A stretch of DNA of 64,000 nucleotides from Symbiodinium natans (Eukaryota; Sar; Dinophyceae; Suessiales; Symbiodiniaceae). The notes under the pieces were generated by a model, which did not search any database, was not told the origin of the DNA, and saw only the letters and a list, made by a program, of their open reading frames with translations. Every line of letters starts with the position of its first letter. Position 1 is the first letter of the stretch. A program made the translations under genes and the position numbers. The stretch lies in NCBI GenBank assembly GCA_905221605.1, contig CAJNDS010000555.1:1-64000 (forward strand). Reading direction: 5' to 3'. Positions 1-9,400 of the stretch are shown in pieces.

Positions 1-522
1 ACCGTTTAAAGTGGGGCACGAAAACCTGGATTTTCTGAGCTATGCTCACCACCACTGGGCTTTGCTAGCTTACCCACTGTTGGGCTATGGCTTTACTGGC
101 GGGACAGGCCTCTATCCTGTTTGGCCGTTCCAGGTCAACTACGAGCTTGGGAGGCCCCAAACTCGTGCTGGCTTGCTGCGAACAGCAGAGGCCAAAAGCG
201 ACATCCACCACCACTTCCCCCGAAGCGCTGAACCCTCGAAGCAACACTGACCTGCCATTGGGTCTCCAGGAGCCAAGTGTACCAAGCAGCAGGCAGGTGG
301 CCTTTTTGGCTGCAGTCTGATTTGTCACCCCACGCCGGGTCTCCTTCCAGGGCAGCGTTGGGTGAAACATTGGTGGTCGGACGGCAGGACCAGCACGACG
401 GCAAACCGGCTGCACGTATTCGCCAAGTGCGAAGGCAGAAAAGGCGTTGATACACGTGGAGGTAGCCCTTTTCGTTTTGCATGAACATCGGTCACCTTCG
501 GTCTCAGATTCGGTGAAGCAGT
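1..522. other. No recognisable gene
   Basis: Both strands hold short open stretches, none with a motif I recognise. On the minus strand this lies downstream of the methyltransferase-like remnant at 523-1,073 and could be more of the same decayed polyprotein, but I cannot show it. Confidence 0.4.
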
Positions 523-1073
523 TTACAATTGCACGGCTGCTTCTCTATCATCATGGACCTTGGCTTTTACAAACATGATTCTCTGTTTCAGAAGCTTTTC
601 TGGCATGCATTTCGGATTATGCATGGCTGGTGCGAATCTCCAAGAACTTCTCTTACCCCTCGGGGTTTCAATAACACCTTGCTGATCAAGCTCCTCGCGT
701 TTCATTTTTGCTGCGGAGGGTAGCCACAATACACCATCAGCAGTTGGCATCAGAGGAGGAAGTCTCTGGGCCCCTCTCAACAATGAAGCACGCAACGCTT
801 TCCACTCTGGAGTGGCCCACAGACTGGGTTCAGGCTGCTCCAATCCCAGCATGGGATCGGTAAGATCAATGGACCTGTTTGACTCAGTGCTCACAGCAAA
901 CAGCGCCATCATGCGCGTGATCAGCGCGTTGTCTCCATGCAGCTGTGAGGCCTGGAAACCTGTGAGATTTTCGACCATGCTTGGGTCGGTGTCCCGCAAC
1001 GGCATTCCACAGCGTCTGATGCCTCCCAAGTTCCCAGACATCTGTGGGATGAAGTGCTGGGAGTCGGTCATGA
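523..1073 (-). pseudogene. Copia-like polyprotein remnant, methyltransferase-like module (C-terminal half)
   Basis: The minus frame is open from the right-hand LTR junction leftward to a stop at 523. It contains GDNALITRMMAL and, near 830-840, LEQP followed by SLWATPEWKAL. From general knowledge, this spacing (a GD..L..RM helix, then an E-Q-P motif, then W-x-T-P-E-W-K) occurs in the methyltransferase-like module between protease and integrase of many dinoflagellate Copia polyproteins. The segment before the insertion lies at 11,264-11,726: removing the 1,074-11,258 element and one CATGA copy leaves the minus frame open across the junction. I infer that the young element landed inside an older one. 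No integrase or RT follows to the left, so the host element was already truncated or continues outside the window. Confidence 0.5.
1069..1073. repeat. 5-bp target site duplication, left copy (CATGA)
   Basis: CATGA precedes the TG start of the 5' LTR and recurs exactly after the CA end of the 3' LTR at 11,259-11,263. Five bases is the usual duplication for Ty1/Copia integrases. Confidence 0.93.
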
Positions 1074-1624
1074 TGTGAAAGTTTTTGACTTTCTTGTGAG
1101 TGCCTTTACAGTTCAGGATGTCTTGCACGTGTGACATGAACCACGAGTTTGCATTGCATGAGTCGAGAGCTGTGCTTGGACCGTTTGTTTGGTGTTAGCA
1201 GAAGCAGGCATGGACATAGCATGTTTGGAGCTTGGCTTGAAAGTGTTTCTTGCTTTGAGCTTGACGTGAGATGTTTGGAGTGTGCATGATGAGCAGAGAA
1301 GCACTCGAGATGCTTTAGGAGCATCCTTGAAGAAGTGCGTGTTGCTCTGAGTTTGCTCTTTAAACCTTGGCCGCCGACCCTCGCTTCGCTCGTGTCGTCG
1401 TACTGAGGTTCGAGCAGAGTGGCTGTGCACTTGTATGCTTGTTTTGCTGAAGCACTGAAGTCCTGAGAAGCACTAGGACGTTTGCATGTGTTCCTCCTTT
1501 GTTTAACAAAGTTGAGATGGAATTCACGAAAGTGAAGCTGCGCTGACTCTGCGAGAGACTTGCCGAACACCTCTGGGTGTTTTGGCTCAAGCGTGGAGTG
1601 AAAAAGAGCTCTGCGTTTTTCACA
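1074..1624 (+). repeat. 5' LTR (551 bp)
   Basis: Starts TGTGAAAG and ends TTTTTCACA, directly followed by the primer site. It matches the 3' LTR at about 99%. Visible differences are C/T changes near 1,092, 1,131 and 1,179, G/A near 1,191, a 2-base gap near 1,116, and one extra G near 1,576. It contains TTTTGGCTCAAG at 1,580-1,591, identical to the last 12 bases of the dinoflagellate spliced leader. Around 1,205-1,300 it is rich in GAGCTTG/TTTGGAG words that recur inside the element. U3/R/U5 limits cannot be assigned by eye. Confidence 0.93.
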
Positions 1625-1636
1625 TGGTAGCGGAGC
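1625..1636 (+). promoter_or_regulatory. Primer binding site (initiator-Met tRNA type)
   Basis: TGGTAGCGGAGC abuts the LTR end. Copia elements commonly prime with the 3' end of initiator methionine tRNA, whose complement begins TGGTAGCAGAG or TGGTATCAGAG; this site differs at one early position. Position and sequence agree; the tRNA identity is inferred. Confidence 0.75.
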
Positions 1637-1661
1637 GTCTGAGGACGTTCCAGTAGAGACC

Positions 1662-4600
1662 ATGGCCGCCCAAGCTCCGGACCCTTCTCAGGTGCCGGTA
1701 CCGGACGTGAGTCCTGAAGAAGAGGCTTTGCTGTTTGGTCAAGCAGGCCAGACAACTTCGCGACCTCAGGAAGCACCGAACCCCTTTGAGTCCCCTCCGG
1801 CAACTCCTGCTCAAGCGCAGGCTTCACCAGCGGGCAGTCAGGCAGGGAGAACTTTGCCCACAGCCAGCGGTGGAGGAACCGAGACTGGGTTTCAAGCCAT
1901 CGTGTTGGAAATGCTACGTCAGCAGAACCAGTCTACACTTGAGCTCTTGCGTCAGCAAGGGCAGGCTACTCAACAGAATCAGCAGTTGATAGCTGCTCTC
2001 ATGAGACGCATGGACTTAGAGGAGAAACGCCGAAACGAGGCCGAAGAGAAGGCAGCTGAGACTGCTAAGTTGGTTGCTGAAGCTGCAGCTAAAGCCAAGA
2101 CTGCAGACCCGTTTTCGGGACCTGGTGCCACAGCAGCGACGGGGTCGTCTTCGTCTACTTCTTTTAGTGGTGGGTCCACTCTTCAGAACCGAGCGGAGAA
2201 GTACCTACCGCCTTTGCCATTGCTGGAGCATCAAGGCATGAGCAAAGGACGCATGCGAGAAGTGGAAACATGGCATGGCTATGTGGAGACTTTGAGCTCG
2301 TGGTTGGCTTTGCAGGACGAGTCTTTCGTTCGGGAGCTTCAGCTGTGTGTGAAGGTGAAACACGAGATACTCCAGAAGGATCTCAGTGTGGAAGTTGCAG
2401 CGCGGAGCGCTAAGCTGTTTTACTACCTGACCCAAGCCCTGGCAAAGTGGGAAAGGGGTCTGGAGTTGCTACGCTCGTGCTCGAAGCGACAGGCTTTGAG
2501 TGCCTGTGCGTACGAGGCCATGCGCACCATCACACAGCAGTACAGCATAGTGTCCCGCATGGAAGCCGTCTTCGTGCGTGACCAGTGTTTGAAGTTGCAG
2601 CACACGTGCCAACATATTCGGCGGCCTACTGACCTCATTAGGCACCTTGAAGATGAGTTTTCTCGGTCTGAGGCAAAGCTGTCGAATTTCCCTGAACTTC
2701 TTCTGTCAGAGGCTGATCGGTGCAGTATCCTTTTGCAAGCGGTGAATACCGAGCTTCGTCAATACGTTGTCTTGCATGGGAAGAGCAACGACTGGAACTC
2801 ATTGTGCAGCAGTCTGAAGTACTACGAAGAACAGCTTCGACTGTGTGAAGCTCCAGGTGGAACGTCTCGATCCCTCAGTGACACTTTGTGTGATTACTGC
2901 GGGAAACGGGGACACCAAGCCGAGAAATGCTGGCAGAAGCAAAGGGATGAGAAGGCCCGTGGTGGTGGCAGTCCGGACAAAGGCAAGGGCCACCATGGAA
3001 AGGATCGGAAGAAGCCTAAGGACAAAGGAAAAGGGGACCGAAACCCCAAAGGTGGGGGAACTCCCAAAGGTGGAGGAACGCCGCGGGGAGGTGGAACTCC
3101 TCGGAGCGAGCAAGGGGACAAGAGCCCCAAAGGACGCGGAAAGGGCAAGGAGAAGTCGAAGAAGAAGAAAGGAAAAGGGAAAGGCCGTTACTTGGGTGAG
3201 CCCGAATCGGAAGCAGACTCTGGGGAAGCCACCTTGATGGCTTTGGGTTTTTCTGGAGTGCGGAAAGCTTCGGCCGAACCTTCTCTTCCTCCTCGTGTTC
3301 TGAACGCGCCTGAAGAGGTGAAGCCGGTAGGCACCGTAGTTGGAGATTCAATGGGGGCCTTAGGCTCGAAGTTTTCTCAGAGAGGAAACCTCTCTCAGAT
3401 GTGCTCGCACCTAGGGGTTAGCCCGAGGGATGTTTGGTTGGTTGATAGTGGGGCTACGTGCCACATAGTTTCCAACCAGTTTATCTCAGGATTTCGTGTG
3501 GTGAAGACACACGACAAGGCAGCCAGTCTGTTCAACGCCTCGGGAGGTTCGATCGACGTTTCGTCTGTGGTCGATATCGAAGTCTACTTCGGTGATGTTC
3601 TTCTGAGACTCGGGGAGGTGTTGGTGGCTGATGTCGGGTTTAACGTCCTCTCTCCATGGTGTGGGGCGGAATTGGGTTGGAAGACCTATCTGTCCAAAAC
3701 GGGGTCCCGAATGTACAAAGGGAACAAGAAGAGTATCAAGTTGGTTGGTCACAATCGGGCCTGGTGGGCGTTTAGTGGGGGAAAGAAGTCTAAAGCCTCC
3801 TCCAAGAAAGGGGCGGAAGGGCCTAAAGACATGGAACTTGATTCACTGAAGGACGCTGTTGTGCCAGGATCTGAGGTTCCTATCCCCTCAGGACAGCGGA
3901 CCGCTCCCAGGAGCATCTTGAAGAAAGGAGGAAAGAGCCTGCATAAGGTCGATGAGCTCGATGATGAGCAGTGTGGCCGACACGCTTTGTCTTCAACTCC
4001 GTTTTCGTTTCTCCTTCGAGGGTTTAGGTCTGAGATCTTCAATCCCGAAAGTCCTCAAGAAGAGCTTGTTTTCGACAAAGATCTTAGGAAACAGCATGAC
4101 ATGTGTGGCTTGAATTTGATTAGGAAGCAGCATGACATGTTTGGCTTGAGCTTGCGCTTGATTTTTGAGCTTGGATTGAATTGCTTGAGCATGTTGCTTT
4201 GGAACCTTGGGAACATACATGCTTTGGAGCTTGCTTTGCGTGTGTGCGTCATGTTTTTCATGGGGTGTTTTTCGCTTATGCAAGGGATTGGAGCGCCTTT
4301 CGGAAGCGCACGAAGGAACAGATCCGGAGCTCTGAGTGTTTTGGTTCTAGTAGCCTTTTGCTTTTGTTGCTCGGAGAGCAATACGATCCATGATGGGTGG
4401 CTCTCAAACCTCTGGGCCTACGATAGAGGACCCAGTTGGTGGAGAGGCGAGTGTTTCGCCAATGGTGGGCCCGTCGCTGGAGGAGGTGACGGTCCAGGAG
4501 CCTTCGCCTACCGACTCCGAGAATTGGGGGCATTGGCGCCCCATTGCGGCGGACCCCGTGGATATTGGAGATTCCGATGTGCCGAAAATTACTCCGGTGG

Positions 4601-6467
4601 ACACCACGCAGCCACCATCCATTCCGGGACAACGCCTGACGGCCTTGCATCATGCTTTGCTTTTCGATATGAGGAGGAGGATTGCGGAGGCTGCCGAGCT
4701 TGGGGTCCATTTGTACCCCGGGCCTGGGGAACCAATGCCCCAGCTTTCCCTTATTATGGGCCCCCAGCAGACCCGAGTGCCATTTACGATTCCCTCGCCA
4801 TGGCCGGGACCATAGGCGAGGCCTATGTGGCGCAGCATCTGGGGTCTCCGGCGATTACTCGCCAGATCTTTGGTGGGTCTGCTACGTTGGTTCGTCCCAG
4901 CGAATATGCAGCCCCGACTCCGTGGCACTCGGTGCTTCCGCGGTTTCCGGAAGGTCCACATCCACCACAGGTACTTCCCGAACCTGTGCAAGAAGAAGGT
5001 CGCCGTCCCAAAAGATTTCGGGAGGTGGCCACCTCCACTGTGGATCAAGACTTGGCTGCAGAGGAGCGCCTCCATCTTCTTCTCCAAGGCAAAGGCCTCT
5101 TCGAATGGGGGCTGAGGCCCCACGACGTCCTGTCAGCCATGGACAGGCTGGGCGTCGCTACCAAGGGCGCTGGAGGGCGCAACGACCGCCGAGAGCGCGA
5201 ATGCTCCATAAGCGCAATGGGGTATCTTCAGCGGCTCCTCATCTGCTTGCGCGCCTTTATCAATGCAAAGGCGGGGGAATGCCCGTTGTTGGTTGGCCCT
5301 TCACGAGCCGCGTCTCTTCGAGGGCCCGCGCTTTACGCGGTATCGCGACGAACGTGTCGCGTGGGGCGAGCTCACTACGAGTTTGAGGCTTCGAACAGAT
5401 GCTGCATTGCGGTCGAAGGAGGCCAGCAATGCCCGCAGGGCCGAGCGAGATTCGCGCCGGAGGTTGAAGCCGAAGGCCCGTGCTGGTCCTGGTGGGTCTA
5501 CATCAAGCGATTCGAGCTCCACCTCCGTTTCGGCCGACGAAGACCTCCATGGCGAAGGCCCCGAAGAGGCGCTGAGATTTTGCTTGAAGTGCAGGGAGGA
5601 CAATATCTCAGTCCAAGAGGCCCTTTGCCTCCCTACGCCAGAGACGGCGCCACCACCGATGGTGAAGCAAGCAGGAATGGGTGGTCGAGATCCTCCAGCT
5701 CCACCAATGGTTCCAGGAACTTCGGCTGCAACTCCGGGCCACCACGACGACGGGGATATGCCCCTGGAGCCACCTTCTCCTGCTTCAACAGCCCCGCCTG
5801 GGGATTCCATCGGCCGCCTTCTTCTTGGTCTTGGACAGACGGGCTCGGAGCGCTCGTTCGTTCTTCCGCCGCCACCGCCGGCGGTAAAGGCGATGCCACG
5901 CCCCGCTCCGGGGCCCTCCATGCCAACGGTTCCCGAATCGGAGGCACCATCTTCCAGCAGCTCGGCCAATGTCCCCAGCTTCGATGCGGTGGTGGCTGCC
6001 GCAAAGGAGACGATCAAGAAAGGATGAAGGGGATTTGGAGCCGTGGGCCCGGCTTGGAATGTATCATAGCTTTCTTTTCTGTTCGGGATGGAGTCCTGGA
6101 CTACGCCTACGCGGCGCACCGAATTTCCTTTCGAGAAGAAAACAAGGATGTGAGTGCGTGGTTTCGTTTTCTTGAAACACATGTGAGGCATGAGTTGTTT
6201 GAGCTTGCTTTGCCGCTTGAATTGCTTGAGCTTGAGCTTGCTTGTGCCCGAAACCCCTTTGAAACGCACCAAATCCCGAACCTTAACTTCAACCCCAACC
6301 GAACCACCGCCAGCCTATACAGGAATGGTCTTGGGCCAGGACTGGATGTCATGGCCATCGTGGCCGTCTTGGGCTTCTGCAGTCTCTTGGGTGGTCTAGT
6401 GTTTTGGGGGTTCCACATTTTGTTTGTCGAGTTTAAAAAGAAAAGGATCGGAAGGTCTTTAGAGTGA
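1662..6467 (+). CDS. Gag-protease polyprotein of the Copia element, with accessory C-terminal region
   Basis: The frame runs 1,601 codons from ATG 1,662, the first ATG after the primer site. Residues ~75-145 form a Q/E/K-rich likely coiled coil. Residues ~180-395 are a helical Gag capsid-type region. Residues ~410-423 are a CCHC zinc knuckle (C-x2-C-x4-H-x4-C), followed by a Lys/Gly-rich tail with GGGTP(K/R) repeats, suited to RNA binding. The retropepsin motif VDSGAT has catalytic Asp595. From about residue 805 (nt ~4,075) the sequence stops looking like a usual Copia protein. A hydrophobic stretch (~875-915) is followed by a long Gly/Pro/Arg-rich part that competes with a second open frame, then a strong membrane segment (~1,563-1,588) with a KKKR tail. 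The stop at 6,465 overlaps the pol frame. Gag and protease are secure; how the last ~800 codons are used is uncertain. Confidence 0.85.
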   Translation: MAAQAPDPSQVPVPDVSPEEEALLFGQAGQTTSRPQEAPNPFESPPATPAQAQASPAGSQAGRTLPTASGGGTETGFQAIVLEMLRQQNQSTLELLRQQGQATQQNQQLIAALMRRMDLEEKRRNEAEEKAAETAKLVAEAAAKAKTADPFSGPGATAATGSSSSTSFSGGSTLQNRAEKYLPPLPLLEHQGMSKGRMREVETWHGYVETLSSWLALQDESFVRELQLCVKVKHEILQKDLSVEVAARSAKLFYYLTQALAKWERGLELLRSCSKRQALSACAYEAMRTITQQYSIVSRMEAVFVRDQCLKLQHTCQHIRRPTDLIRHLEDEFSRSEAKLSNFPELLLSEADRCSILLQAVNTELRQYVVLHGKSNDWNSLCSSLKYYEEQLRLCEAPGGTSRSLSDTLCDYCGKRGHQAEKCWQKQRDEKARGGGSPDKGKGHHGKDRKKPKDKGKGDRNPKGGGTPKGGGTPRGGGTPRSEQGDKSPKGRGKGKEKSKKKKGKGKGRYLGEPESEADSGEATLMALGFSGVRKASAEPSLPPRVLNAPEEVKPVGTVVGDSMGALGSKFSQRGNLSQMCSHLGVSPRDVWLVDSGATCHIVSNQFISGFRVVKTHDKAASLFNASGGSIDVSSVVDIEVYFGDVLLRLGEVLVADVGFNVLSPWCGAELGWKTYLSKTGSRMYKGNKKSIKLVGHNRAWWAFSGGKKSKASSKKGAEGPKDMELDSLKDAVVPGSEVPIPSGQRTAPRSILKKGGKSLHKVDELDDEQCGRHALSSTPFSFLLRGFRSEIFNPESPQEELVFDKDLRKQHDMCGLNLIRKQHDMFGLSLRLIFELGLNCLSMLLWNLGNIHALELALRVCVMFFMGCFSLMQGIGAPFGSARRNRSGALSVLVLVAFCFCCSESNTIHDGWLSNLWAYDRGPSWWRGECFANGGPVAGGGDGPGAFAYRLRELGALAPHCGGPRGYWRFRCAENYSGGHHAATIHSGTTPDGLASCFAFRYEEEDCGGCRAWGPFVPRAWGTNAPAFPYYGPPADPSAIYDSLAMAGTIGEAYVAQHLGSPAITRQIFGGSATLVRPSEYAAPTPWHSVLPRFPEGPHPPQVLPEPVQEEGRRPKRFREVATSTVDQDLAAEERLHLLLQGKGLFEWGLRPHDVLSAMDRLGVATKGAGGRNDRRERECSISAMGYLQRLLICLRAFINAKAGECPLLVGPSRAASLRGPALYAVSRRTCRVGRAHYEFEASNRCCIAVEGGQQCPQGRARFAPEVEAEGPCWSWWVYIKRFELHLRFGRRRPPWRRPRRGAEILLEVQGGQYLSPRGPLPPYARDGATTDGEASRNGWSRSSSSTNGSRNFGCNSGPPRRRGYAPGATFSCFNSPAWGFHRPPSSWSWTDGLGALVRSSAATAGGKGDATPRSGALHANGSRIGGTIFQQLGQCPQLRCGGGCRKGDDQERMKGIWSRGPGLECIIAFFSVRDGVLDYAYAAHRISFREENKDVSAWFRFLETHVRHELFELALPLELLELELACARNPFETHQIPNLNFNPNRTTASLYRNGLGPGLDVMAIVAVLGFCSLLGGLVFWGFHILFVEFKKKRIGRSLE
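4080..4300 (+). other. TTGAGC/GCTTG-rich block, first
   Basis: Repeated words such as GCATGACATGT, GGCTTGAGCTTG and GAGCTTGG fill this stretch, and related blocks lie near 6,175-6,250, 6,585-6,665 and in the LTR (1,205-1,300). Translated, it gives only Leu/Cys-rich hydrophobic peptide. It sits exactly where protease homology ends and the accessory region starts, so it could be an intron or spacer rather than coding sequence. Splice sites were not resolved. Confidence 0.45.
4390..4815 (+). CDS. Accessory reading frame a in the Copia element (141 codons)
   Basis: A second frame, offset from gag, opens at ATG 4,390 and ends at TAG 4,813. It encodes a Pro/Ser/Glu-rich acidic peptide, then ALHHALLFDMRRRIAEAAEL, which looks like a real helix. 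Near 4,700-4,760 the protein-like character moves to the gag frame (PYYGPPADPSAIYDSLAMAG onward), suggesting an old indel. I recognise no family. It lies between protease and integrase, where standard Copia elements have nothing. Confidence 0.4.
   Translation: MMGGSQTSGPTIEDPVGGEASVSPMVGPSLEEVTVQEPSPTDSENWGHWRPIAADPVDIGDSDVPKITPVDTTQPPSIPGQRLTALHHALLFDMRRRIAEAAELGVHLYPGPGEPMPQLSLIMGPQQTRVPFTIPSPWPGP
5263..6027 (+). CDS. Accessory reading frame b in the Copia element (up to 254 codons)
   Basis: Same frame as the 4,390 ORF, open from before 5,263 to TGA 6,025. The start resembles the middle of a protein (LFEGPRFTRYRDERVAWGEL), followed by an Arg-rich helix, a Ser/Asp stretch, then Pro-rich low-complexity sequence ending in FDAVVAAAKETIKKG. 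Between 4,780 and 5,260 the protein-like frame is the gag frame (e.g. GEAYVAQHLGSPAITRQIF). The simplest reading is one ancestral accessory protein now spread over two frames by two indels; the alternative is real dual-frame coding. No known domain recognised. Confidence 0.4.
   Translation: MQRRGNARCWLALHEPRLFEGPRFTRYRDERVAWGELTTSLRLRTDAALRSKEASNARRAERDSRRRLKPKARAGPGGSTSSDSSSTSVSADEDLHGEGPEEALRFCLKCREDNISVQEALCLPTPETAPPPMVKQAGMGGRDPPAPPMVPGTSAATPGHHDDGDMPLEPPSPASTAPPGDSIGRLLLGLGQTGSERSFVLPPPPPAVKAMPRPAPGPSMPTVPESEAPSSSSSANVPSFDAVVAAAKETIKKG
6170..6260 (+). other. TTGAGC/GCTTG-rich block, second
   Basis: GTTTGAGCTTGC, GCTTGAATTGCTTGAGCTTGAGCTTGC and neighbours repeat the word set of 4,080-4,300. 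It lies just after the end of accessory frame b, so the two blocks bracket the accessory sequence. A third, looser block (GCATGTTGAGCATGTTG, GTGCTTGGCTTGG) lies at 6,585-6,665 inside the start of the pol frame. Confidence 0.4.
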
Positions 6468-9400
6468 GGCCGCGCAGGAAGGGCTGCAGTGTTAGGATCT
6501 TCTGTGGGGACCACTGGGTCCGAGTGCCTAGCTACAAGCAGTTTGTCTTGCATAGGAAGGCCCCAAAACCTCAAACACGTACACGTGGCATGTTGAGCAT
6601 GTTGTTTTGCAAGGCTTGCAGTGTGCTTGGGAGTGTTTGTGCTTGGCTTGGTGTGCTTGATCTTGTTGAAAAGGGCAATGATGAGAGCCCGCCGGCGAGC
6701 AGTACATTAGTGTGTCATCTGCGGATGATGCACAGAGGACTGCCAGTGCCGGGACAAGGGACTAAAGCTGAGCCCTTTGATTTGGAAGCTCCTCGTGGTG
6801 GGGAGCCCGGGTCTTCGTCTTCAAGGGTCCCCGAAGGGGTTCCGTCACCGTCAAGTCCCGATTACGAGCCTTCTGAAGTTTCTGAAAGACCCCCCAAGCC
6901 TCCAGAGAATCCACCGGAACCACCGGACAGTGGAGAAGAAGGATCTTTTAGGATTCCGTTGTCCTCAACCGCCTTGTATCATCATCGTGCACAAGGCCAT
7001 TTCCCTTATGATTCCAACTGTGACTCATGCTGTTCGTCGAAGGGTCGTGTTCCCGCGCGTCGCTTGCGTCGTCGTCTTCAAAAAGAGAATCAGACTGTTG
7101 GTCTTGATTTTTTCTTTTTCGGCAAGCTAAGAGTCCTGTTGATGACACACCTGGGTTCAAGGTATACTGTCAGTCTGCCTGCACCGAACCTCGAAGATCC
7201 ACAATTGCTTGCTAACATCAACAGAGTGCTGCGTGAGATGGGACTGGTAGGCAAAGCCGTGACGTTTCGAATGGATCAAGAAGGATCTATTATTGCTTTG
7301 GCAGAAAGACTGAGTAGGTCCCGAAACTGCCCCCACAGCGCAACAATTGTTGATGTGGTTCCAGGATATAGGCCACAAGCCAAAGGGTCAATAGAACGAC
7401 AAGTTGAATCGGTACGCCAAGGCTTCTGGGCTGTGTGGTTGGACTTGGAGCGCCAAATTGCTCTAAAGAAGTTCCCTGGTCAAGATGCAGAGCTGGGAAA
7501 GTACCAGCTTCCCTTAGGGGGTCTCTTGTGGCAAGCCTGTGTGTTCTATGTTTCGAGGTGTTACAATCTGTGGTCCTCGAGCCACGGTGACTCCACCACC
7601 AGCATTGATTTGCTGCACGAGGAAATAGTTCACCGAACTAGAACGCTTCCCTTTGGTTGTGTGGTTCAGGCAAAAGTTAGCAAGTCGAAGGCGCATCTTG
7701 CTAAATACCGGGGAGCGAAAACCGTCAAGGCTGTTTACTTAGGACCCGTGAACGCACGAGGTGGAGGGATCTTCGCGGCCCCTTTTGGTAGTACGGAGAT
7801 TGACGTATTTCCGACCGGAAGAATCGTTGATGGAGCGTGCGAGGTGGCAACTGTCGAAGGCCTCGCTGTTGCGCAGTCTTTGGTTCTTGATGGTAAGGAC
7901 CCAGAACGGCCTGTCTTGTATGAACCCGAAGGTGTTGATGATGGAAATGGTCCTGAAGATGAAGTCATGGAAGGTGGTGTTGGTCCTTTAGATGAAGAAG
8001 ACGAAGAGATGATTGCTGACGATACCTATGTTCCCGTAGGTGCCCCGGCGGAAGAAGGTGAGGCAGGGATTCTGCCTGATGAGGGGGAAAACATGGAGGA
8101 CATGGAGATTGATTGGCTTACGAATCACCTCTTGGAGTCTTTGTACCGAGGACCTGACGTTCGAGCTACCTCACAGGAGGTGGCTGATTCGTTTACCTTG
8201 AAATTCGGAGGAAGTAGGGTCAAGTGCCAGGTACCACGAAATGCGGTCTCTGAAACATCCGGAGAACAGTTGGATCCGAGCCTTTTGTATGCCTCGATGA
8301 AGTTGGAACTAGAGGAACTCGAGTCGTTCGGAGTAGGAAAGGTGATCTCTGAAGATGAGGCCCGGAAGTCCGCACGTGAGAGCGGCAGGCGGGTGCTTAC
8401 CAGTCGGTGGGTCAACACGGTCAAGCGTAAAGGGCTGTACCGGTCACGTCTGGTAGTAAGAGATTATGCTTCGATGGGAGGCACGACCTTGTCTGAAGGT
8501 ATCTACAGCCCGACTACGAGTTTGGAGGGATTGCGGCTTCTGTTGGCACTGCTTTGTCGAAGAGGTTCAGTGTTGAGCTGTGACGTGAGCGTTGCTTTTA
8601 TGCATGCAGCAGTGTCAAGGCCTGAGTACGTAGAGCTTCCGAGTAACGTGAGTATTGCGGACTCTAAAATCCCTCAAAAGGCCGGAAACAAGAAGGTGTA
8701 TCTTCGATTACACAAAGCCATGAACGGACTGAGATCCGCACCGCTTTCTTGGTATAAGGAGCTGAGTTCGCACTTGGAGCAGAGCGGATTCAGTCCAAGC
8801 TTGGACCCGACGATATACCGCAGGAAGACCTCCAAGGGTCTGACGCTGGTCCTCTTTTATGTTGACGATTTGTTAATCTACTCTGAGGACCCCTCCGAAG
8901 GGAAGAAGGTTTTCGAAGATCTACAGAAACGCTACAAGCTGAAACTAACTGGTGAGCTTCATGAGAATTGTGCGGGAGAAGTATCCTTTCTAGGACGGCG
9001 AATCTTCAGGAACAAGGGAGAGAAGCGAGTCTATTTTGGACTGGACGCTAAGTATTTGGATTCCTGCTGTGAAGAGTATGGGATAACCAAACCGAACCCC
9101 AAGCTTCCGTCATTGGAGAAGCGCTACTCTGACCTCATTAAGAAAGGGCAAACCGAAAAGATCAGTCCAGCTGCTCACGAGAAGTACCGTAGGACCTTAG
9201 GGCGTCTAGCATGGGCTGCCCTCTCCAGACCAGATTTGCAGTTCTGCTGCGGATTTTTGGGGCGTCATCAGTCGGCCCCTGACGAGGCAGCTGAAACATG
9301 CATGAGGGATGTTCTCAAATGGGTCAAAGGTCTTCCGCATAAGGTTCAGGTGTTTCCGTCGACTCGGGAGATCCTGGAAGACGATGCGGATCCCCAAGCG

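Noticed and set aside
4070-6467. Reading the accessory region as a retroviral envelope
   Set aside because: Hydrophobic start and membrane-plus-basic end are suggestive, but the middle lacks protein-like character in that frame, and no glycoprotein or fusion motif is visible.
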